From assembly GCA_964443435.1 (NCBI GenBank), contig CAYUCW010000081.1, positions 1 to 6,634 on the forward strand: a stretch of DNA of 6,634 bases. The letters are read 5' to 3'. Each line of letters opens with the position of its first letter. The stretch's first letter is position 1. Positions 6,578 to 6,634 of the stretch are shown one piece after another. The stretch is from Pseudaquidulcibacter sp964443435 (GTDB lineage Bacteria; Pseudomonadota; Alphaproteobacteria; Caulobacterales; Aquidulcibacteraceae). The notes beneath the pieces were generated by a model. The model was not told the DNA's origin. It ran no database searches and saw only the letters and a list, made by a program, of their open reading frames with translations. The translations under genes and the position numbers were made by a program.

Positions 6578-6606
6578 GACATAATAAGAATATATTCTAT
6601 ACTCAA
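6578..6606 (-). promoter_or_regulatory. Candidate promoter and operator for the pectin operon
   Basis: On the - strand, TTGAGT (6601-6606) could be a -35 element and TATGTC (6578-6583) a weak -10 at 17-base spacing. Between them is a perfect 12-base palindrome, AGAATATATTCT (6587-6598), placed where a repressor would block RNA polymerase. It does not match the pectin-regulator sites I know (KdgR, ExuR/UxuR). In DNA this AT-rich, chance palindromes are common, so confidence is low. Confidence 0.3.
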
Positions 6607-6634
6607 GTTAAATCGCATTAAAAAAGGCAGTCCT

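Overview
The window looks like a piece of an alphaproteobacterial chromosome of fairly low GC content. A single-copy housekeeping pair, recA followed by alaS on the + strand, is an order common in Alphaproteobacteria, and the RecA N-terminus and AlaS sequence fit that class. I cannot name a genus. The species is probably free-living and able to use plant or algal pectin, because the right third carries two exported pectin-degrading enzymes.

Layout. Bases 1-130 are the recA leader, with perhaps the last codons of an upstream gene. recA (131-1195) ends at a strong hairpin terminator (1218-1248), so alaS (1394-4018) is probably transcribed from its own promoter. The alaS start is best placed at the ATG at 1394, with its own AGGG ribosome binding site. 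The alaS stop codon lies in the loop of a second hairpin (4007-4029). Bases 4020-4275 hold a dead fragment of a CE12-type esterase gene followed by about 100 AT-rich bases. On the - strand, converging on alaS, are a rhamnogalacturonan acetylesterase (5663-6550) and, 4 bases after its stop, a GH28 polygalacturonase-family lipoprotein (4276-5658). These two form an apparent operon transcribed leftwards.

The two enzymes make biochemical sense together. The esterase would remove acetyl groups from the galacturonate residues of rhamnogalacturonan or pectin, and the GH28 enzyme would then cleave galacturonosyl linkages. Both carry Tat-like signal sequences, and the GH28 protein also has a lipobox.

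The most notable structure is a 157-base direct repeat (4018-4174 and 5661-5817, 155 identical positions) that flanks the GH28 gene. The right copy is the real 3' end of the esterase gene. The left copy is an orphan of that 3' end abutting the alaS stop codon, and one of its two substitutions creates an in-frame stop. Recombination between the copies would remove GH28 and leave an intact esterase gene ending one base from alaS. This suggests that GH28 was added, or the locus rearranged, fairly recently. I saw no transposase, CRISPR, tRNA or rRNA, and no clearly new molecular system.
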